This document shows, piece after piece, positions 11,300 through 22,165 of a DNA stretch of 64,000 nucleotides (its first letter is position 1; every line of letters begins with the position of its first letter). The position numbers were made by a program, and so were the translations under genes. The notes beneath the pieces are model-generated. The model was not told where the DNA came from and ran no database searches. It worked only from the letters and a program-made list of their open reading frames with translations. The stretch is taken from assembly GCA_038049695.1 (NCBI GenBank), contig CP142454.1:87256501-87320500 (forward strand), in the 5' to 3' direction. The DNA comes from Cinnamomum chago (Eukaryota > Streptophyta > Magnoliopsida > Laurales > Lauraceae).

Positions 11300-12400
11300 G
11301 TTTGCAACGAGGGTTTTGAGGGTTTAAGCCAAAAGCTTGTAATAGGAAGTTGACGTGTAGAGTTAGAATCGGGATAATCTAATCTAAGGATTTCTCCCAA
11401 GGTCACCTTGGGTGCACCGTGAACGAATTATGGTCTCTCATGTCACTGTGGACAGCCGTCGTGAATGTGTCAACTTACATACATCCATGGCAGGCTTCCT
11501 ACAATGATGTGGTTGATTTTGATTGGTCCATTCACTGTCACCGTGGGAAAAAATTCTGAAAGGAGCCGGGCTCGTTAGAATAGGGTCTAAACTTTTAATA
11601 GAAAGATTAGATTTCAAAATAGGCCAAAAAAAGGGGATATTTATTTTGAAAAGGACATAAGGGCGTTTTGGCCATTTTATTTAAAAAGGAAAAAAATGAA
11701 GAGAGAGATTGCCCGTGGATGTAATTTTGGCGGGACATCCTTAATTGAAATCCTCTTGAAAAACTTATGGGCTGGTTTTATGATAATATTTTTCTTTTAG
11801 TTGTTTGTAATGAAATTTTTTTTGAGTTTTTGTATAAAATAATGGAGTGTTTTTTATCTTTTGGTGGAGAATGGAGGTTGTTTTTTTACTTTTAAAAAAA
11901 ATATAAAGAAAATTTTGAATTAAAGTGTTTTTTTTTTTAAATGGGGGCTTTACTTTCCTTGATTCTATTAGTAGAGTTGCAAAACAAGAGCCTCAATCTC
12001 AAATGTCAAGAGGGGTTTTTTTTTTTTTTTTTTTTTTGTCCCATTTTGAAATCTACTAAGAATTTAGCTCTATTTTAAGATTCTTCCATTTAACTCCCTC
12101 TCTCGATAGCCACGTTTCTTCGGCACATGGAAATAGATGTTGTTTCTTGTTCTTATTGATGGTTTTTATATAAAAAAAAAAAAATGATTGACCAAAAGTC
12201 CCAATTGCGTGAGGCAAAATGTTAGCGAGGCCTTTGCTAGTCTATTAATGATATATATCTTGTGATAAAAATTTTAAATCACTCAAAATTAGTATATTTT
12301 AATTTGGTAATTTAAATTTATTGTGAATTTATTGTTTCATCAATGTGATGGTGGGCTACCTATTATTAGAGCAAAAACATCCAAGATGAGGCATTTATTG
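11300..12400. other. Intergenic region upstream of RSZ, no gene seen
   Basis: AT-rich sequence with long poly-T tracts (for example 12017-12037). A weak inverted similarity between about 11395-11430 and 11530-11562 (CCCAAGGTCAC versus CCCACGGTGAC) may be an old MITE, but no target duplication was found. Confidence 0.35.
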
Positions 12401-12413
12401 AGCATTAAGTCTC

Positions 12414-12517
12414 GCTGGACATACTGGGGGACATCCGTTGGATCCCAAAGAGGTCTGGGATCCAACGGATGTCCAGGGGGACCGGGCCATGGTTCGGTCC
12501 CCCAGTATGTTCAGAGA
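12414..12517. repeat. Nested palindrome with cloverleaf-like folding potential
   Basis: An outer stem pairs 12416-12432 with 12497-12513 (16 of 17 positions). Inside, a perfect 19-bp stem pairs 12429-12447 with 12456-12474 around an 8-base loop. A second near-palindrome (GGGGGACCGG to CCGGTCCCCC type) spans 12476-12503 and shares bases with the right outer arm. Strand extrusion could form a three-way junction. The sequence is far more GC-rich than its surroundings. It is likely a small foldback element; no family is recognised. Confidence 0.75.
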
Positions 12518-12839
12518 GCACCCCTCTTTATTGAGTGGTTCTAATCCTTATAAAATTCCAAGGAGTCCCAAGTGTTGGAGATTTTGATTCATTTGCAACC
12601 TATGATATGATGAGCATGTGTGCATGGGCCGTTGAGGATTGGGGACTGAGTCTAATCATAGAAAGTATTCCATTTAAAAGCCTTTTGGGCCCATTTGTCA
12701 AGAAGGCTTTTCTGGTGGATACTCTATCTACTGAGATTCCTAATAGTAATGTATGTTATTATTCCTCTAATATTTGTAATTTCTTATTTGAATAATGAGA
12801 AATCAAAAAGTAAAGTTTAACTTTTAAATTTCTTTAGTT

Positions 12840-13135
12840 TCTACAAAAACCTCAAGGCGTTAGTAGAGGCAGCGAAAATACATTTTAATATTTCCCTTTG
12901 GATGGAGCCCACTCTTCAACACACCCCTTTGGTCGGCGCACTTTTGGCAATACGCAATTTTTTTTTTAATTTTTACGCCGAGCCATTTCTCTTGAGATTC
13001 AAACTCATAACCGGTCAACTCTAATACTATCTTAAATTTCTTTAACTAACCATTCCTACCAAAACCTCAAGGCGTTAGTAGAGCCAGCAAAAATACATTT
13101 TAATATTCCCCTTTGGATGGAGCCTACTCTTCAGC
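12840..13135 (-). mobile_element. tRNA-derived SINE remnant with duplicated end segment
   Basis: On the minus strand, a tRNA-like part (about 13050-12990, with AGTATTAGAGTTGACC and the box-B-like GAGTTTGAATCTC) is followed by a body ending near 12845. The end segment CCTCAAGGCGTTAGTAGAG...TTTTAATATT occurs twice, at about 12850-12915 and 13068-13135, in the same orientation. A related piece occurs at about 25980-26080. Borders are approximate. Confidence 0.45.
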
Positions 13136-13559
13136 AAAACCCAATAAGAATTCATTTTTAGCTTGTAGATTTTCTCGATTTTCAAGATTGAAAATGCTAC
13201 TATGCACTTGAACATTAATTAAATTAAGTAGGTAATAATACTTCGGAAATTAATAAAAGCCACAAACCGGAATTCTCGAAGTTCAAACAAACAAACAAGC
13301 TCTAAATCAACCATCGATTGGTCATGAACAAATGGACAAAAAAACATTGTTGTTACTTGGTGCTGGCACATTTACCTTTTATCATCCCCCCACCCCACCA
13401 ATCCTCTCGTTGTATAAGTAAGCCGCAGTCTTATCCACTCCTCGATGCTTTTGCAAAATGACAACCAAAACTCATGGAGCTGATCCAACAGGAGCAAGCT
13501 TTTCGTGATGATGATGACCCCCACGACGGCGTGGGGACAAAGAGATGCGTATAGTAGTT

Positions 13560-14077
13560 GTTTTCTACAAGAGATGAGCAAATTGATATAAAAGCATCTA
13601 GAACGGAATTGATGCATAACCACATGGTGATGCATAACCACATGGTGGCGCCATTACAACAACAATGCAACCTTCCTTACCTATATATTTTTTTTTATTT
13701 ATAACGTAGGTTCTAGCCATTTGGATCAAAATAATCCGTTTTCTACAAGAAATGAGCAAATTGATATAAAAGCATCTAGACCGGAATTGATGCATAACCA
13801 CATGGTGGTGCCATTGGACAAAAACAATGCAACCTTCCTTATCTATTTTTTTTTATTTTTTTATTTTTTTATAATGTAGGTTCTAGCCATTTGGATCAAA
13901 ATAATCCGTTTCCTACCAGAGATGAGCAAATTTATATAAAAGCATCTAGAACGGAATTGATGCATAACCACATGGTGGCGCCATTGGACAACAACAATGC
14001 AACCTTCCTTATCTTTTTTTTTTTTTTTTTTTTAATAACGTTGGTTCTAGTCATTTGGGTCAGAATAATCCTTACGA
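13560..14077. repeat. Three-copy tandem repeat of about 170-178 bp
   Basis: Copies begin at 13560, 13738 and 13908. Each contains ATGAGCAAATT, ATATAAAAGCATCTAGA, GGAATTGATGCATAACCACA, an A/T-rich variable tract and GGTTCTAG(C/T)CATTTGG. The first copy has an internal 19-20-bp duplication (GATGCATAACCACATGGTG repeated). The variable T-tracts differ in length. Short open frames across the repeat are not conserved in phase. Confidence 0.85.
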
Positions 14078-14089
14078 GCACAAAAAAGA

Positions 14090-14196
14090 AAGCCAAGTAA
14101 AATTTTCCTATTGCCCCAGTACGTAGTAGTCCAGTTTCAAATACACAACCTCCAAATACAAACCGTGGTCCTAAAATAACTAAGCCACCCACCTCT
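14090..14196 (-). mobile_element. Diverged SINE, related to the copy at 16490-16668
   Basis: On the minus strand it contains GGACCACGGTTTGTAT, a box-B-like TATTTGAAACTGGAC and CCNATAGGA blocks that match the SINE at 16490-16668 in the same order. It directly abuts the end of the three-copy tandem repeat. Confidence 0.5.
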
Positions 14197-14487
14197 CTGG
14201 ATTACAACAATGCAACCTTGAGCACATGGAATGTTTTACGTAGAGAAAGAGGAACATGGAAGTGATCCATCATGTTGAGCGTCCAAATATTTTTAAAAAA
14301 ATATCACATCCATCCGTCCATTTAAAAAAAAAAACAAATGACAGAGCCAGCAGAGGCAGGGCCCACCCACCCACCTGTCAAATTCCAGACAACACTGACC
14401 TCACCCAAAAATAAAAAAGTGTGTGGCCCCCACAGTGGATGGACATTTCAATCTCATTACCAACGGTCGAAAGAAAGCGCCGGCTTC

Positions 14488-15855
14488 TTACAACTGCACC
14501 GGCGCCGGCGATATGTACACCTTGCACTGCACCACCGTCTTCCCGACGATGAACCCCGGCACAACCGTGAAACCCACCAGCGGGGCGACGTCGGCGGCGC
14601 CGTGGGCCGCTTCCTCCTCTTCCGCCGCCGGCGGGCAGCACTCCTCCATGTACACGTCCGAGAACCGGCACCCCTCCCTCACCTGAAAAATCCCCGCCTC
14701 CTTCTCGAACGAGAACCCCAAGCAGTGCAGAACCCACACCCTCCTCGCCATCTCCGCAAACCCCTCGAAGAACGCCGTCGCCGGGAACCCCCCGCCGCCG
14801 CTCACGGCGTTCCTCTGCCTCACATCCCCAAAAAACGCCGCCTCCATCTTCGGATGCACCACCGACAGGTACTTCAACCTGCAGAACTCCCCAAACCCCA
14901 ATCTCTTCTTCTCCCTCGCAACAATTTCCATTGCACTCCTCGACTTCAAATCCATGAACCACTTGAAATACTCGGATCGTCCAGGCCTCACCGAGCCCAA
15001 ACCCGAAACTGCAAAATCGGGTTCTTGAAAACCCGCAAACATCTTTTTACATACATAGGATTCAAATGCAACGGATTTTTGAGATTTCCTCACATTGGGT
15101 TGGATGGAATCGGCCGCGGCATTAATGTCCCACCTCGCAGACTCCATCTGATCGATCATCAACTTGACAAAGCTGCGAATTGATTTCAGGGTTTGATTGT
15201 AAACAGTGATGAAATGGGTCGGGTTTAGAGCCGAGAGATGGAGATTGTCGAGTGAGGAAAGAGAGCTGCTTTTGGGTGGTTTAAGCTTCCTCTCTACCAT
15301 TCTCTTCTGTTTGTCTGATTCCTGGAGTCTCTCATTCAGGAAGAGGATTTCAGAGTCTTTGAGCTGGAGCTGGGACTGGAGCTTCTTCATCATGATCTCA
15401 TACGTCTTCAAGAGATTCTTCTGCTCTCGAGCTTCTGCAGAGAGCTGGGAATCCTGAGAAGGAAGGTCGAGTATCTGCTTCTTGAAATAGCAGTGTTTGA
15501 GCTCGGACACGCTCTTCAATTCAGAGACTACGATTTCATCTGCGGAGTGTATGCAGTCTGGGTCGTAAGGAGACTGAGCAATCTGGAGCTGGGCGTATGC
15601 AGCTTTAATGGCGGAAATGCTGGCGAAGAGCTTCGCGAGGAGGACTTCCATGGCTGCTCTGGTGCGGAGCTTCTCGTCTGAATCATCATCAAACAGATGG
15701 AAGAGCTTTTTGTGTGGATCGATGGTGTTGTCGGGTGATTGGATCTTGCGGATTCCGTCGTCGGGAACAACTCCGGATCTCCGAAGCTTGAGGACCTTTG
15801 TGACTGCGTGGAATAATCCACCCACGTTTGTTGTTGGGGGTTTGGCAGAATCCAT
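14488..15855 (-). CDS. DUF641 protein, GIL1/IRKI-like
   Basis: An uninterrupted 455-codon gene without introns, typical of this plant family. The N-terminal DUF641 region (about residues 60-180) has the conserved block RAAMEVLLAKLFASISAIKA followed by a strongly helical, coiled-coil-like segment (about 135-190, KTYEIMMKKLQSQLQLKDSE). The C-terminal half carries the family's conserved KSYVCKKMF-like motif (here SYVCKKMFAGF) and the WVLHCLGFSFE motif. Relatives include GRAVITROPIC IN THE LIGHT 1, needed for phytochrome control of growth direction, and an IRK-interacting protein; the exact role here is inferred only. The ATG at 15855-15853 is the natural start, since it gives a normal family N-terminus. 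The C-terminal half is notably GC-rich compared with the flanks. Confidence 0.92.
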   Translation of the reverse strand: MDSAKPPTTNVGGLFHAVTKVLKLRRSGVVPDDGIRKIQSPDNTIDPHKKLFHLFDDDSDEKLRTRAAMEVLLAKLFASISAIKAAYAQLQIAQSPYDPDCIHSADEIVVSELKSVSELKHCYFKKQILDLPSQDSQLSAEAREQKNLLKTYEIMMKKLQSQLQLKDSEILFLNERLQESDKQKRMVERKLKPPKSSSLSSLDNLHLSALNPTHFITVYNQTLKSIRSFVKLMIDQMESARWDINAAADSIQPNVRKSQKSVAFESYVCKKMFAGFQEPDFAVSGLGSVRPGRSEYFKWFMDLKSRSAMEIVAREKKRLGFGEFCRLKYLSVVHPKMEAAFFGDVRQRNAVSGGGGFPATAFFEGFAEMARRVWVLHCLGFSFEKEAGIFQVREGCRFSDVYMEECCPPAAEEEEAAHGAADVAPLVGFTVVPGFIVGKTVVQCKVYISPAPVQL

Positions 15856-16489
15856 CTGGAGAAGAAAGAGGAAGATGTGAGACGGGTAATGGTGGTGTTG
15901 GAATTGAATACAAGGGAAAGATTATAGGCATCGAATCAGTAATGATGGAAAGAGAGTTTCAAATATGAGAGCAGGGAGCTTTAGCTTTAGCTCTTGGATC
16001 GAGGGGAGTGGGGGGATTTTTTTTATCTTCTTCTTTCAGCTTTTGCAAGAGTTTCCAATGTTTCTTTTGGAGCGTGAAAGGGGATTTCAGGAGTGGGGGG
16101 AAAAGAGAGAGGGAGTAAGATATGGTGGAAGAAGAAGGAGCATGGAGGTAGTATGTAAAGATGGATTATATGATGGTAGAAAACAATTTGGCTTTTGTTT
16201 TACTTTAATAGGGCATTGAGAAAAGAAGATAACACACGCATGGAGTGTTTGTAATTCTGCCCTTTATAATTATGAGAGGGAGGTGATTCAATCAAAGGAC
16301 CTCTTTTTCCCTTTTTGGTGCTTATTTTAAAGGGCCTACAATGAAAAGAATCCCCAATCTTCACAATGGATATCTGGGAACAAACTTTTTTAAATTTAAT
16401 CCGGTTAAAATCAGGAGCTACTAGTATAATATTGCTGGACAAAATAAAAATCCGAGCAAGTAGACACGAGATAAAAAAAAATGTTTTTT
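15856..16489 (-). promoter_or_regulatory. 5' flank of the DUF641 gene
   Basis: No gene is present. This is the presumed 5' UTR and promoter of the minus-strand DUF641 gene, with CT-rich leader sequence next to the start codon. No TATA box could be assigned with confidence. Confidence 0.35.
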
Positions 16490-16668
16490 TTTTATTTCCG
16501 TTATCGAAGGATTCCCAATTCTCTGGACTGGACTAATCCCTCCGGGCCTAGAAGGAAGTCGAGTAAACTCTCCTATAGCCCCAGTGTGGTAGTGCAGTTT
16601 CAAATCTATAACTTCTGCATGCAAACCGTGGTCCTAAGCCAATTGAACTACCTCCGAGAAGTTTTGTT
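16490..16668 (-). mobile_element. tRNA-derived SINE
   Basis: Read on the minus strand it begins with a tRNA-like head: GGAGGTAGTTCAATTGGCTT (box A region), then GGACCACGGTTTGCATGC and the box-B-like GATTTGAAACTGC. A body (GGGGCTATAGGAGAGTTTAC) follows, and the end is near a T-rich (plus strand) tract at 16480-16496. A diverged copy lies at 14090-14196. Confidence 0.6.
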
Positions 16669-16975
16669 CAAAGAAAAGTGCTAGAAAGTTAAATTTGTAT
16701 GAACCAAATGCAAAAGTATTATAAGATGGAAAATCAAAATCGACAAACCACCCAATTTCTCCTCAAACAAGGATAATCATTCCTGCATGTTTCTTTATTG
16801 GAATTAATATAATTTTTATTTGGAGAACTATAAAAATCTTAAATACAGTGAATTTCTTGAATGCTTCCTTGCACTTGAGCAATCTAAAATTTCTTATCAA
16901 AAAGCAAAGAGGCTGCAATTTCTAAATCTTCAAAATTTTTGAAATGCTTGTAAAGAAATATATATATATATATAT

Positions 16976-17160
16976 GGGAAAGTTTCAAGTGCATCTATCC
17001 CTCACCATAGGGTGAGAGACACTTCCTATTTTTGCACATGAAGACAAGAAAGTGTACCTCACCCTATGAACTTGAAAAGTAACTTTTGTACTTGAAAATG
17101 TCCAATTATAGAAGTGTCCCTCACCCTATGGTGAGGGATGGATGCACTTGAAACCTCCCC
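16976..17160. mobile_element. Foldback MITE (MULE-like) inserted in a TA microsatellite
   Basis: The 185-bp element has terminal inverted repeats of about 49 bases: GGGAAAGTTTCAAGTGCATC at the left, and GGGGAGGTTTCAAGTGCATC as the reverse complement of the right end, both followed by CCCTCACCATAGGGTGAG. It sits in a TA repeat, so the target duplication (TATATATAT / TATATATAA, 8 of 9) is only suggestive. The GGGAA start resembles the 28806-28921 MITE. Confidence 0.75.
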
Positions 17161-19090
17161 TATATATAAATATATATATATATATATAACATTTGAAAAT
17201 GTAATGGGATAATTAAGATTTCACATTATGTAAAACAAGACCGCAAACTCATATTATAAATCTACTAAAGAAACAATCCCTAAATGCCCGAACGTAAGAC
17301 ACCTCTTTGCCCGTGTTTTTCAAATAAGGATCATTTATTCTAAACGTCCATTGCATTACTCCTCAGCCAACCAGACCATAGGTTTTTTCACCCTAGTTAC
17401 CTAATATCAATCAATGTAAATATGGCACGGCACACGTTTCAAGATAGTGACGGTGGATCATTGAGACAATGAGACCTCAAAAAAGCCATGGTCTCTCTTC
17501 TGGGGTGAATACAACTACAACAGGACGTACATAGAGCTTAAAAGTGGCTTGGGGGTTTGGGGATCAATCTAATGTCAGCTAAAATCCCATTTAACCCTTT
17601 ACGAGTCCACCTTATAGAAATTAAACCCGGTCTTATAATAAACCACCACTGTATAAAACTGCATGATTTTGCAAAAGAGTAGATTTATCAAGGTCACAAT
17701 CATGATAGCCCAAGTGGATTCATATCCCATCAAGTTCGGGCATAACCCTCCAACAACTCACCAAGCAGAATTCCTTTGAGTTTCAGTGGGTGATAACTGA
17801 TAACATCTATGTTAGGATCAGTTGGACCTGATAGAGACAATGGACGCATGTGCAATGTGAATTTTGCAGAAGATCATAGACTTGGCTGCGTGCAATTCAC
17901 GTGGTATTCTTTCTTCCCAATCTACATACATGTCAGATATGCATCTGCCATTAATTACCCCCACATTTCAAGAGGAACGGAAAAGGTGAAGAAACCAAGA
18001 AAATCTAACTAATGATCACATTGGCCTGACACCACAATTTGCACCGAGAGGGAAATTTTATCATATTTTCTCTCTGGGCCATGGGATTATTTCGGCCTAA
18101 AAAACTAAAAACCCGTCACAAAAAAAAAAAAAAAAAATTCCAATCACCCAAAAGTGATCTGGTTTATCCCATGTTCGTGGCGAGAGGAATTAATTATGCT
18201 GGCCCCGCGAACATGACCAATTATTAATAAGTCTTTGAGGGTTCATACATACATGCTCGCATGTCAGTGATCGTCACCCCTCAGATATCTTTTTATTATT
18301 ATTTTTTTTTTTAAGTTTCTTTACATTGGACCGTTCAACGTTCAGCCTTCTCTAGTCATCTCATCCACCTGGAGCCACATAGATGGATTTCGACCCCAAC
18401 ATACATCACCATCAAATCCTTATACCTCTTGACTCTCGTTTTCCTTTTTTCTTTTAATAACAGAATTTACCACCACAACACTCAATCCTTATATGTATTT
18501 TTTTATAAAAAAAATGTCAAAACTAGTTAGATGGAGCGTGGGCGTGGACCTTAACCACGTGAGTCCCATGGGTTATTGTGCTAGTTTAATTATTAGAATC
18601 TAGATCCTTTCATAACATATATATATATATATTTATTATTATTATTAGAACTCAGGATGAAGAATTAATAAATTTTAGGAGACCATTTGTAAATTGAGCT
18701 AAAGGAGGTTAGAATGCTGAGAAGTCAAAAAATATTTAAAATTCTTTAGGTGATTGTAATTCAAGATTCTAATAAAAAAACATGAGATTTTTATATGCTA
18801 ACAGGACAGTCATGCCATTAATGTTAAAATTTCTAATATCACAAATTCTCGTATGCTAAAAAAAAACAACCCCTTCTAATTCGAGTCTTGAGATGGAGTG
18901 GAACCCAAAGTAGACGCCACCTATTGGAAATTGAGCAACTCAAATGACACTAACACCACCATAAGCCAAAAAGATCAATGACGTAATGAAAAATGTAGCT
19001 TATAAACAGTGACTGACCTAGGAATTTCATTTAAAGGGTGCATGTCCAAACAGGCAATTGAGTTTTTGTAAAAACATAAAATTTTGGGAG
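17161..19090. other. Intergenic stretch without recognisable genes
   Basis: AT-rich sequence with poly-A, poly-T and TA tracts (for example 18618-18634). Only short open frames without motifs are present. No splice-linked exons or RNA genes were recognised. Confidence 0.4.
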
Positions 19091-19102
19091 GGGGGGGCGG
19101 GG

Positions 19103-19310
19103 ATTTTCATTATTCATTATGTTTTTAGAATGGACTAAGGTCTAATGGGTGCATCTGCCACCACATAGATGTATGTGGGTCCTCCTCCGAGGGATACGCA
19201 TGAATTTTTAGATTTTGAAAGTAGAGTTAGAATTTTCATTATTCATTATATTTTTAGAACGACCAAGGTCTAACGGTTGCATCTGCCACCACATAAATGT
19301 ATATGGGTCC
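19103..19310. repeat. 130-bp spaced tandem duplication
   Basis: Two copies (19103-19190 and 19233-19310) share TTTTCATTATTCATTAT, AAGGTCTAA, TGCATCTGCCACCACATA and ATGTAT(G/A)TGGGTCC, offset by 130 bases. No function is visible. Confidence 0.7.
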
Positions 19311-19599
19311 GCCCTGCGTATAAAAGTTATTAACATTGTATCAATCACATTATTCAACATAATCTTTATTCTTATTTGTGAGAATTTTTGGGAATATCCT
19401 AACAATGAGGAGGTCATTCGTATACAGCAACTCTGATTTTGTCAATAAGGTGGGCCCCACTACTACTTCTATGTGTGATTTCTGGATTCGTTTATGACCA
19501 CTCCTTAGGTCTAACGTACAGCTGTATGGGCTCATTAATTCTCTGCACAAGTAATCGAAACCGATCGAACGACCAGTACGCACGTTAGTATTTGAACGG

Positions 19600-20360
19600 T
19601 TGAGATCTTTCGTATGTGGGGCCCATAAGAAGAAGCGCGAGAAAAAAACGAAGACATTTTTGCGTTCATACCTTCAAAATAGCGTGGAAACTATTTTCCA
19701 CGGCTGTTCTTCATCTGGCGCGTAAAACACGGGAAAATTCGGACAGCGAACATCCAAACGCGGAAAGCTCAAACAAAATCCCTGCAACTAAACAAATCAC
19801 GCATCAGAACACTCTCGCTACCTTCAAAAACCATAACAATTCCTACTCATCGTTCTCTCCGACCGATCTCAACAAGAAACACGTGAAAACACAACAAAAT
19901 CAGATTCGGAAAAAAAAAAAAAACGCAACAAACAGCTGTAGAAGCAGAGTCAAGGCCAAAAACCTTCTCGTTCATCGATCGAAACAGTAGCAAAATCTGA
20001 TTTTTGAAACGGAAATCCTTCTGTTCGCGAAAGATTCCTAAAATCGTAGGGATTTTACCTTTCCAAAGCAATCTTTAATCCGGAAGCTTCGAAGATATAG
20101 ATGAAGATCTCACTGAAACCTCGTCAAAATCACCTCAAATTGCAGGTTTTGAATCTTCGTCTTCGTCGTCGTCGTCTTCTTCTTCTTCTTCTTCTTCTTC
20201 TTTGATTGTATCGGATTTCAACGAAGGAAATCCGAAAGGGGGAGAATCGGGGAAGGAAGGAAAAAGACGAAAGCGGAAGACACGAACACGAGAATTCTCG
20301 AAATGTACAAAAGCATCGGGAATGGAACCCTAAAGACGTGGTGAATTTATATAGGCTTCA
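19600..20360 (-). promoter_or_regulatory. Promoter- and leader-like region without a visible coding sequence
   Basis: On the minus strand a TATA-like CTATATAAATTC lies near 20345-20356. It is followed about 25 bases later by AGGGTTCCATTCCC, a typical plant 5' leader start, then a GAA/GAC trinucleotide repeat (about 20158-20201) and a CT/AG-rich stretch. No convincing exon follows before about 19600. This may be a promoter and 5' UTR whose coding part was lost, or chance. Two short open frames here have no recognised similarity. Confidence 0.3.
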
Positions 20361-20428
20361 TATCTTTGTATAATGACAAATAAATCCTTGCTGATTTAAA
20401 TAAATAAATAAATATATATATATTTTAA

Positions 20429-21149
20429 GTGCTGCTACATTCACACTGTAAATATCTCTTCACACACTTTATTTTAAAAGAAATAATAATAATAACAAAT
20501 GTATAAACTACCCATATCACTCTCCTTCCTTCTCTCTCCCTCTTCCTGCTTGGCCCACTTCTGCCCGACCTCGTCATTCCCTCGCCACCGACAGCCCCCT
20601 CCCGACGTAATCCATCTCGCTCTCCTTCTTCATCGCCCTATCTCTTGTCCTGTGGATGGTTGGGGTAGGGCTGCGGATGGGGATGAGGGCGGGTGGAAGA
20701 GAGAGGAAAGGGGTTGGGGATGAGTGCGAGTGGGAGAGAGAGGGAAGGGCTGGGGGTGGGTTGAGGATGAGGATGAGAGCGGGTGCGGGCTGAAGGAGCA
20801 GGAGAGGAAGAGAGAGGTAAGGATTGGGGTGGGGTGGGGTGGGGTGGGGATGGGGATGAGATTGGGCTGCGGGTGAGGGCTGCCGGAGCAGCGTGGGCTG
20901 GGGATGGGGATGAGATGAGTCTGCGGGTGAGGGCTGCCGGAGCAGGGAGAGGACAAGAGGGAGATGGGGCAGCGACTGGCGGGACTGTCGGAGCAGGGAG
21001 AGTAAGAGAGGGAGATGGGGCAGCGACTGGCGGGGTTGCCGGAGCAGGGAGAAGAAGAGAGAGGGATAGGAGTAGTTTAGAAAAAAAAATTATTTTATTG
21101 TTTTTATAAATGCAATTTGTAGAGGTATTTGCCGTGTGTAAATAGCCAC
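20429..21149. mobile_element. GC-rich element with weak terminal inverted repeats
   Basis: The left end (GTGCTGCTACATTCACAC...TAAATATCTCT) and the reverse complement of the right end (GTGGCTATTTACACAC...CAAATACCTCT) are about 70-75% alike over roughly 45 bases. The AT-rich ends enclose a G-rich, minisatellite-like core (about 20640-21070) with repeated units such as GCTGCCGGAGCAG and GGGGATGGGGATGAG. Open frames over this core are low-complexity (Gly/Arg/Ala or Pro/Ser) and not believable genes. No target duplication was found. Confidence 0.45.
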
Positions 21150-21823
21150 TCTCTCTTTTTTTCTAAGAACCTAATGAATGAAGCATTAGCTGTAGGGGTA
21201 TTTAGGTCATTTTGATATGAGCCCAAAACGTGTGTTACAGTCTTACAGACCAGGCCAGTCGTTGCGAAAATTAAAATGTTATCAGGTTAATTTTCTTAAG
21301 TACCGAATCTGATGGAATGGTCTGGCCCACTTCTTGGGCTATCAGTGGTTAGTTAGTCAGGGCTTACCTGTCACCTCAAGTATCAATCTCACACGTAAAA
21401 TCTAATAAGCTCATGTAAATTAACATTATCTCCAATTTAGCATCCGCAAGCATTTTATATGCCCTTAATTAATTATTATTATTATTTTTACTAGATGGGT
21501 GAGTGGTTAGTTATTATATGAGAACTGTGGCGGTTTTAGGATTTTGAATAAGTAGGGTCAACAAAAGACTTATCTTCCGTAAATTGAATAAATTTATTTT
21601 TTTCTTTATTAACATTTGTCATCTAATTTCGATAATTCGGAAAATATAATATAAAATTCTTAAATAATCTATGTTCGATAATCTAACAAAGTTGATATCG
21701 AATTTTCAAAAAACAAATAAACAAAAATTTTAATACATTGTTACTAATAGTTCTTAATTAAAAAAGAAAACTTAAATACATAAACTCCTACAGCTGCCAT
21801 CAACGGATTTTCATGTGTTGAAA

Positions 21824-22165
21824 TCATTGCATAATAGTTTCATTATCAATACTAGCAAATACATCATTTGTGGCCAAATAGTCATTCATCAATTGATCTA
21901 CCATTTGGTTACGCTGCCGCAACATGTTCTTTACGTACTTCATTGCTGAAAAAACTCTTTCTACCGTCGCAGTCGCTACTAGTAAAATCAATGCCAATTT
22001 TAAAAGCAAATAAATCAATTGGTATATGATATTTTTCTTTGTCTCCATTAATTTTCTAGTAATGTCATCAATTCCTTTAAGTTTTAAAAACTCGTTATTA
22101 GAGCGTATATATATCAGCAATGTGAGCCCATTAATTTCTTTTATTTTGGTAGACAGTTGGCCCAT
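21824..22165 (-). pseudogene. hAT transposase C-terminal dimerisation domain fragment
   Basis: This 113-codon open frame contains LLVATATVERVFSAMKYVKN and a downstream QLMNDYLATNDVFASIDNE block. These correspond to the hAT C-terminal dimerisation domain of zinc-finger MYM/TTF-type plant transposases. The N-terminal zinc finger, RNase-H-like catalytic parts and terminal repeats are not found nearby, so this is a dead fragment. Confidence 0.85.

Noticed and set aside
11395-11562. Possible MITE upstream of RSZ
   Set aside because: Inverted similarity is short and no target duplication was found, so it was left as a note only.
13560-14077. Possible CRISPR-like array
   Set aside because: Units are about 175 bp without regular short repeat-spacer structure, in a plant nuclear context; it is a plain tandem repeat.
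14338-15183. 281-codon plus-strand open frame
   Set aside because: It is the shadow of the GC-rich DUF641 coding sequence on the other strand; it is Arg/Pro/His-rich with no family motif.
20630-21109. Overlapping long open frames on both strands (Pro/Ser-rich and Gly/Arg-rich)
   Set aside because: They are produced by a G-rich minisatellite; low complexity, open in several phases, no domain.
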